From: Micromonospora okii
Lineage (GTDB): Bacteria > Actinomycetota > Actinomycetes > Mycobacteriales > Micromonosporaceae
Assembly: GCF_020884795.1 (NCBI RefSeq)
Contig: NZ_BBZF01000012.1
Location: 1 to 64,000, forward strand
Length of the DNA stretch: 64,000 nt
Direction: 5' to 3'
Made by a program: the position numbers and the translations under genes. Shown here one piece after another: positions 51,950 to 60,988 of the stretch. The notes below the pieces were generated by a model. The model ran no database searches. It saw nothing but the letters and a program-made list of their open reading frames with translations, and was not told the DNA's origin. The number at the start of each line of letters is the position of its first letter. Position 1 is the first letter of the stretch.

Positions 51950-54004
51950 TCAGACGGCCAGCCCCAGGTACGGGCCGAACTCGCTCTCCAGGGTGAGCCG
52001 GCCGAGCTTGCGGTACTCCCGCCCGACCGCGCCGATCAGCTCCGCCATCCCCACCGGTCGGCCCGCCCCGGCGGCCAGGTAACCGGCGGTCACCGCCGCC
52101 GAGCGGATGTGCCCGCCGGCCAGCTCGAACGCCCCGGCGAGGAAGCCCAGGTCCACGTCGGGCGCGCGGGGCACCCGGTCGCCGAGGCAGCGGTCCCACA
52201 GCGCCCGCCGGGCCGCCTCGTCGGGCACCGGGAAGTCCACCACCACGTCGAGGCGGCGGGTGAACGCCTCGTCGAGGTTGGCCCGCAGGTTCGTCGCGAG
52301 GACCGCCAGCCCGTCGAACGTCTCCATCCGTTGCAGCAGGTACGCGGACTCGATGTTGGCGTAGCGGTCGTGGGCGTCGCGTACCTCGGAACGCTTGCCG
52401 AAGATCGCGTCCGCCTCGTCGAAGAGGAGCACCCCGTTCACCCCGGCGGCCTCGCCGAAGATGCGCTCCAGGTTCTTCTCGGTCTCGCCGACGTACTTGT
52501 CCACCACCGTGGCCAGGTTGACCGTGTACAGGTCCAGCCCGAGGCTGCCGGCCACCACCTCGGCGGACATGGTCTTGCCGGTGCCCGAGTCCCCGGCGAA
52601 CAGGGCGGTCACCCCGTGCCCGCGCCCGCCGCCGGGGCGCATCCGCCACTCGCGCAGCACCCGGTCGCGGTGCCGGGCCCGTCCCGCCAGCTCGTGCAGC
52701 AGCGACAGCGTCGCCGGGGGCAGCACCAGGTCGTCCCAGCCGACCTCGGGGACGATCCGCCGGGCCAGCCGCTCCAGCCCGGCCGCGTTCTGGGTACGCG
52801 CGCCCGCCCGCAGGTGCGCCGCGCCGACCTGCTCCCCGGCGGCGGCGGCGAGCTGCGCGGCCACCGAGGCGGCCCGGCGGATCGCCGGCGCGCCGAGCAC
52901 GAACTGGGCGGTGGCGGCGGCCGGGTCGAGCCCGCCGGCGAGCGGGCCGGGCAGGGCGGTCCGCCACACCTCGGCCCGCTCGGCGGCGCTCAGCGGCTCG
53001 ACGTCCACCTGAACCGGGGTCAGCGCCGTCCACGCCGGGTCCCACGGCTGCGACCCGTACGCCAGCACCGGCGCCTTCCCGGCCGTGAGCCGGGACCACA
53101 CCGCCCACGGCTCGTCGCCGCGCACCGGCCCGACCACCAGGCCCGCCCCGGTGAGCAGGGCCTCCCGGACCAGCACGGTGGCCAGCTCCGCCGCCTGCGG
53201 GTCGGCCGCGAGCCGGGGCAGGTCCACGGCGAGCGCGCCGCGCCCGGCGTGATCGAGGGCGGCCACCGCGAGGGCGGGGCCGCTGCCGCCGGCCTTCTCC
53301 CGCAGGTACGCCAGCCGCGCCCCGGACCGGCCGAGCCGCTGCGCGCCCGGTGGGGGCGGCCCGGCCGCGTCGACCGGCTCGGCGAGCCCGACCAGGGACG
53401 GCTCGGGAGCGTCCGCGCCGAGCAGCCAGCCGCCCACCCGGTCGGGCACCCACAGCCCCCGGGACAGCACCGGCCGGTCGGGGGAGTCCACGCGCAGCAG
53501 GGCCAGGTCGACCAGCGGCGCACCGGCGGCGAGCCGGAGCCGGGCCGGAGCGGCGGCCTCGGGCAGCCCGGACAGCCGCAGCGCCAGCCCGATCGACGGG
53601 CGGCGGCGCGTCACGTCGTCGTTGAGGTAGCCGTAGAACAGCTCGAACCGGCTGTCCACGTCGGGGGCGAGGGCCACCAGCAGCAGCGCCTCGTCCAGCG
53701 GGGTCAGCCCCGCCGCGCGGGCCAGCGCCGCCAGCCGGTCCGGGCCCTCGGCGTGCCCGGGGAGCGGTGACGCCCCCGGCCCGGCCGACGCCCTTGCCGA
53801 GGCGTCGGCCGGGCCGCCCGGCCACGGGGCGAAGGGCCCCCGGCCGGCGGCGAGGGCGGCGTCGACCGCCTCGTCGGAGAGGTACAGCCCCCGGAACGGG
53901 TCGTCGGGCTGCGGGTCGGCCTCGCGGCGGGCCGCCACTGCGGCGCGGACCGCCAGCTCGACCCGCTGGAGGCGGCGCAGCAGCGCCGCTGACCCCTCGG
54001 CCAC
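51950..54004 (-). CDS. AAA+ ATPase (Afp15-like)
   Basis: 684 residues, GTG, 3 bp after the DUF4255 gene. The C-terminal AAA+ module has Walker A GDSGTGKT (471-478), Walker B LLFDEAD (about 526-532) and the sensor region VLATNLRANLDEAFTRRLDVVVDFPVP. The N-terminal two thirds is an Ala/Leu-rich helical domain typical of eCIS/PVC15 ATPases. In the Serratia and Photorhabdus systems this ATPase is needed for particle assembly or cargo loading. Complete. Confidence 0.94.
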   Translation of the reverse strand: MAEGSAALLRRLQRVELAVRAAVAARREADPQPDDPFRGLYLSDEAVDAALAAGRGPFAPWPGGPADASARASAGPGASPLPGHAEGPDRLAALARAAGLTPLDEALLLVALAPDVDSRFELFYGYLNDDVTRRRPSIGLALRLSGLPEAAAPARLRLAAGAPLVDLALLRVDSPDRPVLSRGLWVPDRVGGWLLGADAPEPSLVGLAEPVDAAGPPPPGAQRLGRSGARLAYLREKAGGSGPALAVAALDHAGRGALAVDLPRLAADPQAAELATVLVREALLTGAGLVVGPVRGDEPWAVWSRLTAGKAPVLAYGSQPWDPAWTALTPVQVDVEPLSAAERAEVWRTALPGPLAGGLDPAAATAQFVLGAPAIRRAASVAAQLAAAAGEQVGAAHLRAGARTQNAAGLERLARRIVPEVGWDDLVLPPATLSLLHELAGRARHRDRVLREWRMRPGGGRGHGVTALFAGDSGTGKTMSAEVVAGSLGLDLYTVNLATVVDKYVGETEKNLERIFGEAAGVNGVLLFDEADAIFGKRSEVRDAHDRYANIESAYLLQRMETFDGLAVLATNLRANLDEAFTRRLDVVVDFPVPDEAARRALWDRCLGDRVPRAPDVDLGFLAGAFELAGGHIRSAAVTAGYLAAGAGRPVGMAELIGAVGREYRKLGRLTLESEFGPYLGLAV

Positions 54005-54007
54005 GGC

Positions 54008-54634
54008 TCAGCCCTCCGCGCGGGCCGGCCGGTGCCGGACCCGGTCGGCGGCGGCGTCGCCGGTGCGGTCGCCCACCTCGGCGAGCACGCCCTCGCGGGC
54101 CGGCGGGCCGGCCTCCATCACGGGACCGCCGTCCACCGGCGCGCTGACCACCACGTCGAGCGAGGGCTTCAGCTCCCCGCCGAGCGCGGTCCACACGTCG
54201 GCGAACGCGCGGTCCTCCGGCGGCGGCAGCGCCACCGTCATCGGCACCGGCATCCCGATCGCCGCCACCGAGCCGGTCAGCAGGTCCCGGGGCAGCGCGT
54301 CGAGGCGCAGGAAGCACAGCAGCAGCGACGACAGCAGCCGGTGCTCGTCCTCGGGGCGCTGCGTCCAGGCGGTCACCAGGTAGGACAGCTTGACGTAGCG
54401 GGGCGGGGCGACGCGGCGGGCGACCTGGCCGCGCTCGTCGTACTCGTTGAGCAGCGCCCGGGACCGGCGGCGCAGGTCCTCACGGATGTCGTAGAGGTAG
54501 ACGTTGACGGTGGGGGCGTTGCGCCGGGCCGCCCACTCCTTCGTCGGCGCCTCCAGGACGATGTCCACCCCGGAGCCGGGCAGCGCCCGGTCGCGGACGA
54601 GCCGGCGCAGCGCGTCGTCGACCTCGTGGATCAC
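54008..54634 (-). CDS. DUF4255 tube terminator/cap protein (Afp16-like)
   Basis: 208 residues, GTG. IHEVDDALRRLVRDRALPGSGVDIVLEAPTKEWAARRNAPTVNVYLYDIREDLRRRSR and PPRYVKLSYLVTAWTQRPEDEHRLLSSLL are the DUF4255/Pvc16 N-terminal signature. In Afp this protein caps the tube and sets length. The last 50 residues are a charged, likely disordered tail. It sits 4 bp after the secreted propeller gene. Confidence 0.94.
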   Translation of the reverse strand: MIHEVDDALRRLVRDRALPGSGVDIVLEAPTKEWAARRNAPTVNVYLYDIREDLRRRSRALLNEYDERGQVARRVAPPRYVKLSYLVTAWTQRPEDEHRLLSSLLLCFLRLDALPRDLLTGSVAAIGMPVPMTVALPPPEDRAFADVWTALGGELKPSLDVVVSAPVDGGPVMEAGPPAREGVLAEVGDRTGDAAADRVRHRPARAEG

Positions 54635-54638
54635 CGGC

Positions 54639-57600
54639 TCACCCCCGGCCGCCGAAGACGGGCGGGTCGAACGCGCGCGGCACCACGAGGAACGGCTCGG
54701 CGGCGCGTACCGGACCGAAGGCGGGGCCCGACACCCGCGCGGCGGCCAGGTCGCGCGGCCCCAGCTCGTCGCGGCGCAGCACCAGCACCTGCGTACGGAA
54801 GCTGCCGTCCGGCGCGGCCCGCACCGTGTCGGGGGTGGTGGTGATGCCCGGTTGCCAGCGCAGCCGCACGGTGGCCCCGGGCGGGAAGCCGGTGCCCACG
54901 GCGGCGGTGACGAACCCGGGCGGGCCGATCGCCGGGTCCACGCGGAGCTGCGGGGCGATCACCTGCACCGGGGCCTGCGCCGTGCGGGTCGCCGACACCT
55001 CCCGCACGGTCGCGGTCAGCCGGCCGGCGACGACGGCGGTCACGGCGGCCCGCGCGGGCAGGACGACCCTGAGCACCTGCTGCCCGCCGGGGCCCAGCGT
55101 GCCGAGCAGGCAGAGCCGGCGGCTCTCCCCGCAGCGCGGGTCGGCGCTCACCGGGGGCAGCAGCGGGGTGGGCGGGGTGACCTCCAGCCAGACGTTGTCG
55201 GCCGGGAGCCGGCCGCCGTTGCGGACGGTGAGGGTGACCGGCACGTCGTCGCCGCCCAGGTAGGCGGGCTGGCCGCCGACCGAGACGGTGAGGCCGAGGT
55301 CGGGCACGGGCAGCCGCTGGAACGCCGGCTCCTCCCCGACCTGGCGGATCACGGTGGCCGCCGGCCCGCCCCCGGCCGGCAGGACGACGATGTCGGGGGC
55401 CGCCTCGGACTCCTGGAGGGTCACCGCGAGCCGTCGCCCGTCGGGGGACCACGCCGGGTCCGCCGCCGAGCGGCCGTCGCGGTCGGCCGGGGCCAGCGGG
55501 TGTCGGGCGGCGGAGCCGTCGGGGGCCACCACGCACAGGTCGGCGGGGCCGCCGCTGTCGATGAACGCGATGGCCGACCCGTCCGGGGACCAGGCCGGCG
55601 ACCGGTCGTCGACCCGGGCCGGGCAACCGTCGCCGATCCGGGCGCTCAGGTCGGTCTGGTCGGTGACGGTCAGGGAGCCGGTGACGCTGCCGTCGAGCCG
55701 GGCGAGCCAGATCCGGGTGCCGGTGAGCCTCGGGTCGGCCACGATGACCAGGGCGGTGTCGGCGCCGGTGCGGCCGGCGGAGTCGGTGGCCCGGCAGGTC
55801 ACCACGGTCTGCCCGATCGGGAACGTCGCGCCCGACGGCGGCTCGCAGCGCACGGGCAGCGGCCGGCCGGCGGCGTCCACGGCGGTGGCGGCGTACGTGA
55901 CGACGGCTCCGGTCGGCCCGGCGGGTTCCACCTGCACGTCGTCGACCCGGACCAGCGGCAGGCCGGGCGCGGCGACCCGGACGATCAGCTCCTGCACGGC
56001 GTCCGCGCCGGCCTCCGGCGGGTCGAGGTCGAAGCGCAGCGTGCAGCGCAGCACCGCGCCGGGGGCGGCGCCGGGCGCGACGGAGACGGTCTCGGTGAAC
56101 ACCGCCGGGGTGCCGGCGTCCACCCGGGCCGGGTTCGGGTCGAAGGCGACCGAGAGGCCGTCGTCGCAGACCGCGCTCGGCCGTACGGTGATCTTCAGCT
56201 TCCCGATCGCGTCGATGATCGCGTTGATCATCTGCCCCGGGTCGCTGTTCGCGGTCAGCAGCCCGCCCGTGGCCTCGGCCAACCGGCCCGCCGCGCCGTC
56301 GTAGTTCAGCCCCCGCTCGAAGTCCGCGCCCACGATCGGCACGCCGATCAGCGCGATCCCGGCGGCCTGGAGCGCGGCGGTGAGGCCGGCCTCGTCGACC
56401 GTGCCCCCCTCCGGCGGCGGGACGGCCTTGTCGACGCTGTCGGTGTCGCTGATCAGCACGACGATCCGGCTGCCGTCCGCCCGGAATCCGATCCGGTCGT
56501 TGCGGGCGAGCTGCCGCAGCCCGTAGAACCAGTTCTCCTGGCCGAACTGGCTGTCGGCCCGCAGGCCGGCCACGGCCTCGGCGATCTCGGGGTCGCTCCT
56601 GGTCAGGGGGAGCCGGGGGTCGTACAGCCGGGGGTCGCCGGCCCCGCCGAACGTGGCCAGGCCGAAGCGGGCGTCCGGCTGCCGCGTCCGGACGCTGTCG
56701 ATCACCTCGGGGATGCGCAGCTTGAGCTGCTCGATGACGCTGGCCCCGCCCTCCCCGGGCTGGGCCATCGAGGCGGTGTTGTCGACGAGGAAGACGACGT
56801 CCGGCCGGGGCGGGATCGCCGGGGTGGGCAGTGACTGCCGCACCTCGAACGAGGTGCCCGGCCACGCCGGCCGGTCGGTCCTCGGCACCTCCAGGTCGCT
56901 GTCGCGGGGCGTGGCCGACCGGGAGAGGGCCAGCCGCGTGCCGTCCGGCGACCAGGACGGCTCGGCGTCGCGGGCGTCGAGGTGGGGCGGCGTCGGCACC
57001 TCGGCGAGCAGCCGACCGTCGGCGACCGCGACGAGCAGCACGCGGGACGTGCGGCCGTCGGCGGACCGGCGGGTGAACGCGATCGCCTCCCCGGTCGGGG
57101 ACCAGCTCGGGTCGGTGTCCAGGTCACCCTCGACGGTGCCCGGCGGGGCGAGCGTGCGCGGGTCGGCGCCGGAGGAGTCGGCGACGACGATCCGCGCGCC
57201 GCCGCCGGGCCGGCCGGCGCTGTACGCCAGGCGGGTGCCGTCCGGGCTGAACGCCGGGTCGGTCTCGTCCAGCCCGGGCCGGGCGGTGTGGTCGCGGCGG
57301 TCCCCGCCGGTGGCGTCGGCGGTCCAGACGTCGCTCGTCCCGTCGTGCTCGGTGGCCGTCCACACCAGGTCGCCGCCGCGCCAGGCCGGCTCGTGCTCGG
57401 GCAGCGGGCCGGCGGCCACCGGGGTGACCCGGCCGGCGCGGGCGACGTACACGTCACCGGCGGGGTCGTCGCGGGTGGAGGTGAAGGCGATCCGCGCGCC
57501 GTCGGGGGACCACGCCGGCTCGGCGGCGTTGCGGGGGCCGGGCACCGCCCGGGTCACCGGGCCGCCGCCGGGGGCCACGGTGCCCACCGTACGGAACGTC

Positions 57601-58391
57601 GGGTCGGCGGCCGGCGCGAAGCGCGTGGTGGTGAGGGCGATCCGGGTGCCGTCGGGCGACCAGGCGGGTTGCCCCTCGGCGGCGGGGCCGTCGGTCACCC
57701 GGGTCGGGGCGCCCCCGGCGGCCGGCACCACCCAGACGTCCCCGGCCGGGTCGCCCCGGGTGCTGCCGAAGGCGATCCGGGTGCCGTCGGGCGACCAGGT
57801 TGGCCAGCCGTCCTCGGCGGGGTGGTCGGTGAGCCGCCGCAGCCCGGAGCCGTCGACCCCGACGAGCCAGACGTCGGCGTTGCCGGCCCGGTCGCTGGTG
57901 AACGCGACCCGCGTGCCGTCGGGGGACAGGGCCGGGTGGGCGACCGTGCCGGGCCCGCCGACCAGCCGCACCGGCGCGCCGCCCGGCCGGCGTAGGTAGA
58001 GCCCCCCGCCCCGGTCCGTGCCCCCGGCCGGGGCCCGCCGCCCGACCCAGACGAGCCGGCCGGCGCGCGCGTCGGCGTCCCGCTCGGCGTCGGCGCGCTC
58101 GGCGGGGGAGAGCAGCGGCCCGGGCGCGGCGGTGCCGCCGGGGCTGACCACCAGCGTCGGGCGCTCCGTGCCGCGGTAGCCCAGCCGGTAGCCCACCTCG
58201 GCGGCCGGCGGTGCCAGGGCGGGCGGCGCCGGCGGCCCGGTCGGCGCGGGCGGTGCCGGCGAACCGGTCGGCGTGGGCGGCACGGGCGCTGCCGGCGAAG
58301 CGGTCGGCGTGGGCGGCACGGGCGCGGCGAGGGCCGGCCCGGCCACCAGCCCGAGCACCACGACGCCCCAGCGGCGGTTGCCCCAGCGCAC
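54639..58391 (-). CDS. secreted beta-propeller/vWA/HYR protein heading the eCIS cap-ATPase operon
   Basis: 1250 residues, GTG with GGGGAGG upstream. Signal peptide (VVVLGLVAGPALA), Thr/Pro-rich stretch, then at least seven TolB/PD40 blades (repeats of W/LSPDGTRIAFxS). A vWA domain follows (VVFLVDNTASM, a MIDAS with Thr for the first Ser; VVLISDTDSVDKAV), then Ig/HYR-like parts (ATAVDAAGRPLPVRCEPPSGATFPIGQTVVTCRATDSAG), a second short propeller (SPAWSPDGSAIAFI), and CARDB-like beta domains. It should be outside the membrane, yet it is 4 bp from the cytoplasmic cap gene DUF4255. It may present or recognise particles at the cell surface. Box B lies 78 bp upstream. Confidence 0.85.
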   Translation of the reverse strand: MRWGNRRWGVVVLGLVAGPALAAPVPPTPTASPAAPVPPTPTGSPAPPAPTGPPAPPALAPPAAEVGYRLGYRGTERPTLVVSPGGTAAPGPLLSPAERADAERDADARAGRLVWVGRRAPAGGTDRGGGLYLRRPGGAPVRLVGGPGTVAHPALSPDGTRVAFTSDRAGNADVWLVGVDGSGLRRLTDHPAEDGWPTWSPDGTRIAFGSTRGDPAGDVWVVPAAGGAPTRVTDGPAAEGQPAWSPDGTRIALTTTRFAPAADPTFRTVGTVAPGGGPVTRAVPGPRNAAEPAWSPDGARIAFTSTRDDPAGDVYVARAGRVTPVAAGPLPEHEPAWRGGDLVWTATEHDGTSDVWTADATGGDRRDHTARPGLDETDPAFSPDGTRLAYSAGRPGGGARIVVADSSGADPRTLAPPGTVEGDLDTDPSWSPTGEAIAFTRRSADGRTSRVLLVAVADGRLLAEVPTPPHLDARDAEPSWSPDGTRLALSRSATPRDSDLEVPRTDRPAWPGTSFEVRQSLPTPAIPPRPDVVFLVDNTASMAQPGEGGASVIEQLKLRIPEVIDSVRTRQPDARFGLATFGGAGDPRLYDPRLPLTRSDPEIAEAVAGLRADSQFGQENWFYGLRQLARNDRIGFRADGSRIVVLISDTDSVDKAVPPPEGGTVDEAGLTAALQAAGIALIGVPIVGADFERGLNYDGAAGRLAEATGGLLTANSDPGQMINAIIDAIGKLKITVRPSAVCDDGLSVAFDPNPARVDAGTPAVFTETVSVAPGAAPGAVLRCTLRFDLDPPEAGADAVQELIVRVAAPGLPLVRVDDVQVEPAGPTGAVVTYAATAVDAAGRPLPVRCEPPSGATFPIGQTVVTCRATDSAGRTGADTALVIVADPRLTGTRIWLARLDGSVTGSLTVTDQTDLSARIGDGCPARVDDRSPAWSPDGSAIAFIDSGGPADLCVVAPDGSAARHPLAPADRDGRSAADPAWSPDGRRLAVTLQESEAAPDIVVLPAGGGPAATVIRQVGEEPAFQRLPVPDLGLTVSVGGQPAYLGGDDVPVTLTVRNGGRLPADNVWLEVTPPTPLLPPVSADPRCGESRRLCLLGTLGPGGQQVLRVVLPARAAVTAVVAGRLTATVREVSATRTAQAPVQVIAPQLRVDPAIGPPGFVTAAVGTGFPPGATVRLRWQPGITTTPDTVRAAPDGSFRTQVLVLRRDELGPRDLAAARVSGPAFGPVRAAEPFLVVPRAFDPPVFGGRG

Positions 58392-58468
58392 GACACCTCC
58401 CCGTGGTCACACCCGCCTCTACGGTGGCCAGCCCCGGCCGCCCGGGTACCGCCGGTCCGTGCCGGCCT

Positions 58469-58500
58469 GCGGGCAGCGCGCCGTGCCCGATGGGGCAGCG
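58469..58500. promoter_or_regulatory. shared three-part eCIS box, site B (propeller-cap-ATPase operon)
   Basis: GCGGGCAGC, 6 nt, TGCCCG, 3 nt, GGGCAGCG, located 78 bp upstream of the GTG of the propeller gene and 5 bp after the stop of the NarL-type regulator gene. All 23 fixed positions equal site A while both spacers differ, which argues for selection on the fixed parts. Confidence 0.65.
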
Positions 58501-58505
58501 GGGCG

Positions 58506-59135
58506 TCAGATCAGGCCGTTGCGCAGCGCGTACGCCACGGCGTGGCAGCGGTTGCGCAGGTGCAACCGGTTCGTCACGTCGTGCAGGATGTTCTTGATGG
58601 TCCGCTGCGAGTACGACAGCTTCGCGGCGATCTCGGCGGTGTCGAAGCCGTCGGCGACCAGCCGCAGCACCTCCACCTCCCGGTCGGCCAGGCCGGAGAA
58701 GGTCAGCCCGCGCGGGCCGAGCACCTCCCGTTGCAGCGCCCCGACCTGCTGGAGCAGCCGGCCGAGCAGGTCGGGCGGGACCGCCCCCTCGCCCGCGGCG
58801 GCGGCCCGGATGACCGCGACGAGGCGGTCCGCGCTCGCCTCCGACCGGCGGACGATCCCGGCGACGCCGTTCTCCACGGCGGCGACCAGCCCGGCGTCGT
58901 CGACGTGGGTCACCACGAGCACCAGCGCGGACGTGCCCCGGCTGCGCCGCGCGCGCAGCGCCCGCAGGGCCGGCTCGTCGATGGCGTCGGTGACGACGAC
59001 CGCCACCTCGGCCCGGTCGGCCTCGGCGTCGTCGACGAGCAACACCTCGGGGCGGGGCCGGAGCTGGCTGACCACCCCGGCGCGGGAGATGACGTCGGTG
59101 GAGGAGAGGTGAACGGGTACGCGTCGCATGAGCAC
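58506..59135 (-). CDS. NarL/LuxR-type response regulator
   Basis: 209 residues, ATG (a second Met is residue 3). The C-terminal 65 residues are a LuxR HTH (FSGLADREVEVLRLVADGFDTAEIAAKLSYSQRTIKNILHDVTNRLHLRNRCHAVAYALRNGLI). The N-terminal receiver-like domain has lost the usual acidic start and phosphoacceptor context (LVLVVTHVDDAGLVAAVENGVAGIVRR), so it may work without phosphorylation. No sensor kinase is adjacent. Transcribed toward the propeller operon, with box B between them; a good candidate to bind the box. Confidence 0.88.
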   Translation of the reverse strand: MLMRRVPVHLSSTDVISRAGVVSQLRPRPEVLLVDDAEADRAEVAVVVTDAIDEPALRALRARRSRGTSALVLVVTHVDDAGLVAAVENGVAGIVRRSEASADRLVAVIRAAAAGEGAVPPDLLGRLLQQVGALQREVLGPRGLTFSGLADREVEVLRLVADGFDTAEIAAKLSYSQRTIKNILHDVTNRLHLRNRCHAVAYALRNGLI

Positions 59136-59288
59136 CCCCGAGTGCGAGCGAACGGACTGTCGATGACGCCGAGTATCGCCGGGGGCACCAATCGTGCAGT
59201 CAACGTGGGCTCAACGGCCCTCCCGGGCTGCCCCAAGGTCTTCCTCCACGGCGGATTGCGCCGGCGGTGGCGCTCCTAGAGTCGCGTC

Positions 59289-60638
59289 ATGACCACGGAC
59301 GCGAACCTGGACACCGGCCTCGTCGAGGTCAGCCCGGGCGGCGAGGCGAGCTGCCGGCTGGAGGTCCGCAACACCGGCCCCATCGTCGAGTCGTACGTGA
59401 TCGAGGTGCTCGGTGACGTCGCCGGCTGGGCCCAGGCGGAGCCGCCCACCCTGGCGGTCTATCCCGGCTCGGCGGAGTCGGTCACGATCCGCTTCCGGCC
59501 CCCGCGCTCGGCGCAGGTGGTGGCCGGGGAGCGGCCCTTCGCCGTGCGGGTCACCCCGGCGGAGAACCCGGGCGAGGAGGCGGTGCCGGAGGGCGCGGTG
59601 CGGGTGCTGCCGTTCGCCGAGATCGTCCCCGAGCTGCTGCCGCGCACCTCCCGGGGCCGCTGGGGCGGCCGGCACGAGCTGTCGGTCGCCAACCTCGGCA
59701 ACGTCCCCGTCGGGCTGGCGCTGACCGGCGGCGACCCGGACAACCGGTTGCGTGTCGCGGTCAGCCCGCCGAGCCTCGGGGTCGCCCCCGGCGAGGCGGC
59801 GTTCGTGCGGGTCCGCGTGCGCTCCCGCCGCCTGCTGTGGCGCGGCCACCCGGTGACGCTGCCCTTCCAGGTCGCGGTCGCCTCCGAGGAGACGCCCCCG
59901 GCCCTGGTCGACGGTGCCACCGTGCAGGAGCCGCTGCTGCCGCAGGGGCTGGGCCGGGTGGTGGCGGCGCTGGTCGTCCTCGCGCTGCTCGGGGCCGGGC
60001 TGTGGTACGCGCTGCTGCGCCCGTCGGTGCGGTCCCTGGCCGAGGAGGTCGCCCAGGAGCAGGTGGCCCCGGTGGCGCAGCAGGCGAGCGCGGCCGACGA
60101 CAAGGCCCAGGAGGCGATCGACCGAACGGCCCCCAGCGCCCCCGCGCGCCCGTCCGGGCCGACCCCGGGCAACCCGCCGGTCCCGCCGCCCGCGCCGACG
60201 CGCCCGCCGTCGCCGAGCCCGCGCCCGACGCCGCCCGCGGCCGCGCCCGCCCTGCCGCCGGGCGCGCAGTCGGCCAACCACCGGCTCACGGTCACCGCCG
60301 GCACCGGGGCCACCCGCACCGACCAGTACACGGTGCCCTCCGGCCGGGTCTTCGTGCTGACCGACATCTTCCTGCAGAACCCGCAGGGCGACGAGGGGCG
60401 GCTGGAGCTGGTGGTCGACGGCGCCACGCTGCTGACCCAGGCGCTGAACAACTTCCGCGACCTCGACTACCACATGGTCTCGCCGATCGAGGTCCGCGCG
60501 GGCCGGGTGATCACCCTGCGGGCCGCCTGCCGGAAGGCGGGCACCACGCTCGACGGTGCGGGAGGCGGCGGCGGTCAGTGCCGCGACCACGCCCTGCTCA
60601 ACGGCTACACCCGCACCGCGAGCACACCCGCGGCCTGA
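59289..60638 (+). CDS. eCIS-associated membrane protein with Ig-like cytoplasmic and C-terminal beta domains
   Basis: 449 residues, ATG. The first 200 residues are two Ig/immunoglobulin-like repeats (VSPGGEASCRLEVRNTGPIVESYVIEVLGDVAGWAQAEPPTLAVYPG; GRHELSVANLGNVPVGLALTGGDPDNRLRVAVSPP). One transmembrane helix (VVAALVVLALLGAGLWYALL) and a Pro/Ala-rich stalk with a run of P/T repeats follow, then about 110 residues of beta-rich sequence. Databases often label relatives hydrolytic protein; I see no catalytic motif. It is divergent from the NarL-type regulator and likely co-regulated with the eCIS. Confidence 0.78.
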   Translation: MTTDANLDTGLVEVSPGGEASCRLEVRNTGPIVESYVIEVLGDVAGWAQAEPPTLAVYPGSAESVTIRFRPPRSAQVVAGERPFAVRVTPAENPGEEAVPEGAVRVLPFAEIVPELLPRTSRGRWGGRHELSVANLGNVPVGLALTGGDPDNRLRVAVSPPSLGVAPGEAAFVRVRVRSRRLLWRGHPVTLPFQVAVASEETPPALVDGATVQEPLLPQGLGRVVAALVVLALLGAGLWYALLRPSVRSLAEEVAQEQVAPVAQQASAADDKAQEAIDRTAPSAPARPSGPTPGNPPVPPPAPTRPPSPSPRPTPPAAAPALPPGAQSANHRLTVTAGTGATRTDQYTVPSGRVFVLTDIFLQNPQGDEGRLELVVDGATLLTQALNNFRDLDYHMVSPIEVRAGRVITLRAACRKAGTTLDGAGGGGGQCRDHALLNGYTRTASTPAA

Positions 60639-60754
60639 CCCCGAGGGGCCTGACCCCTGATCCTCAACCGGGGCCCGTGCCGCCGGCGCGGTCCTCCTGG
60701 TCCGCAGCAGCGGGGAAGCAGCGGTGCGGCGGTTGATGTCGTGGGGGCGGCCTA

Positions 60755-60927
60755 TGGAGCTGAGTCGTCCAGGTCATCACCTGCCACCCGCCCGGAGCCC
60801 GTCCCGCCCCGACTGGTTGTCGTCGGCCGGCCCGTGTCGTTCCGGGGCGCGGCGTCGCCGGTCGTGGGGGTGACCGTTCGCGTCGCGGCCGGGGCGGGGC
60901 GGTGATGTCGCCTTCGGCTCAGCTCCA
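60755..60927. repeat. MITE-like element with terminal inverted repeats
   Basis: TGGAGCTGAG (60755-60764) is matched exactly by CTCAGCTCCA (60918-60927). Further in, ATCACC (60776-60781) is matched by GGTGAT (60901-60906) at the same offset. The 173-bp element has no coding sequence. Such ends and size fit a non-autonomous element or large dispersed hairpin. The surrounding gap 60639-61199 has no gene; its other content is the tandem repeat at 60989. Confidence 0.65.
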
Positions 60928-60988
60928 CATGCGCCGGGACAGGCCGTCCCGCCAGGCGGTGTCGGTGAGTGGACCAGCCACCGAAGCC

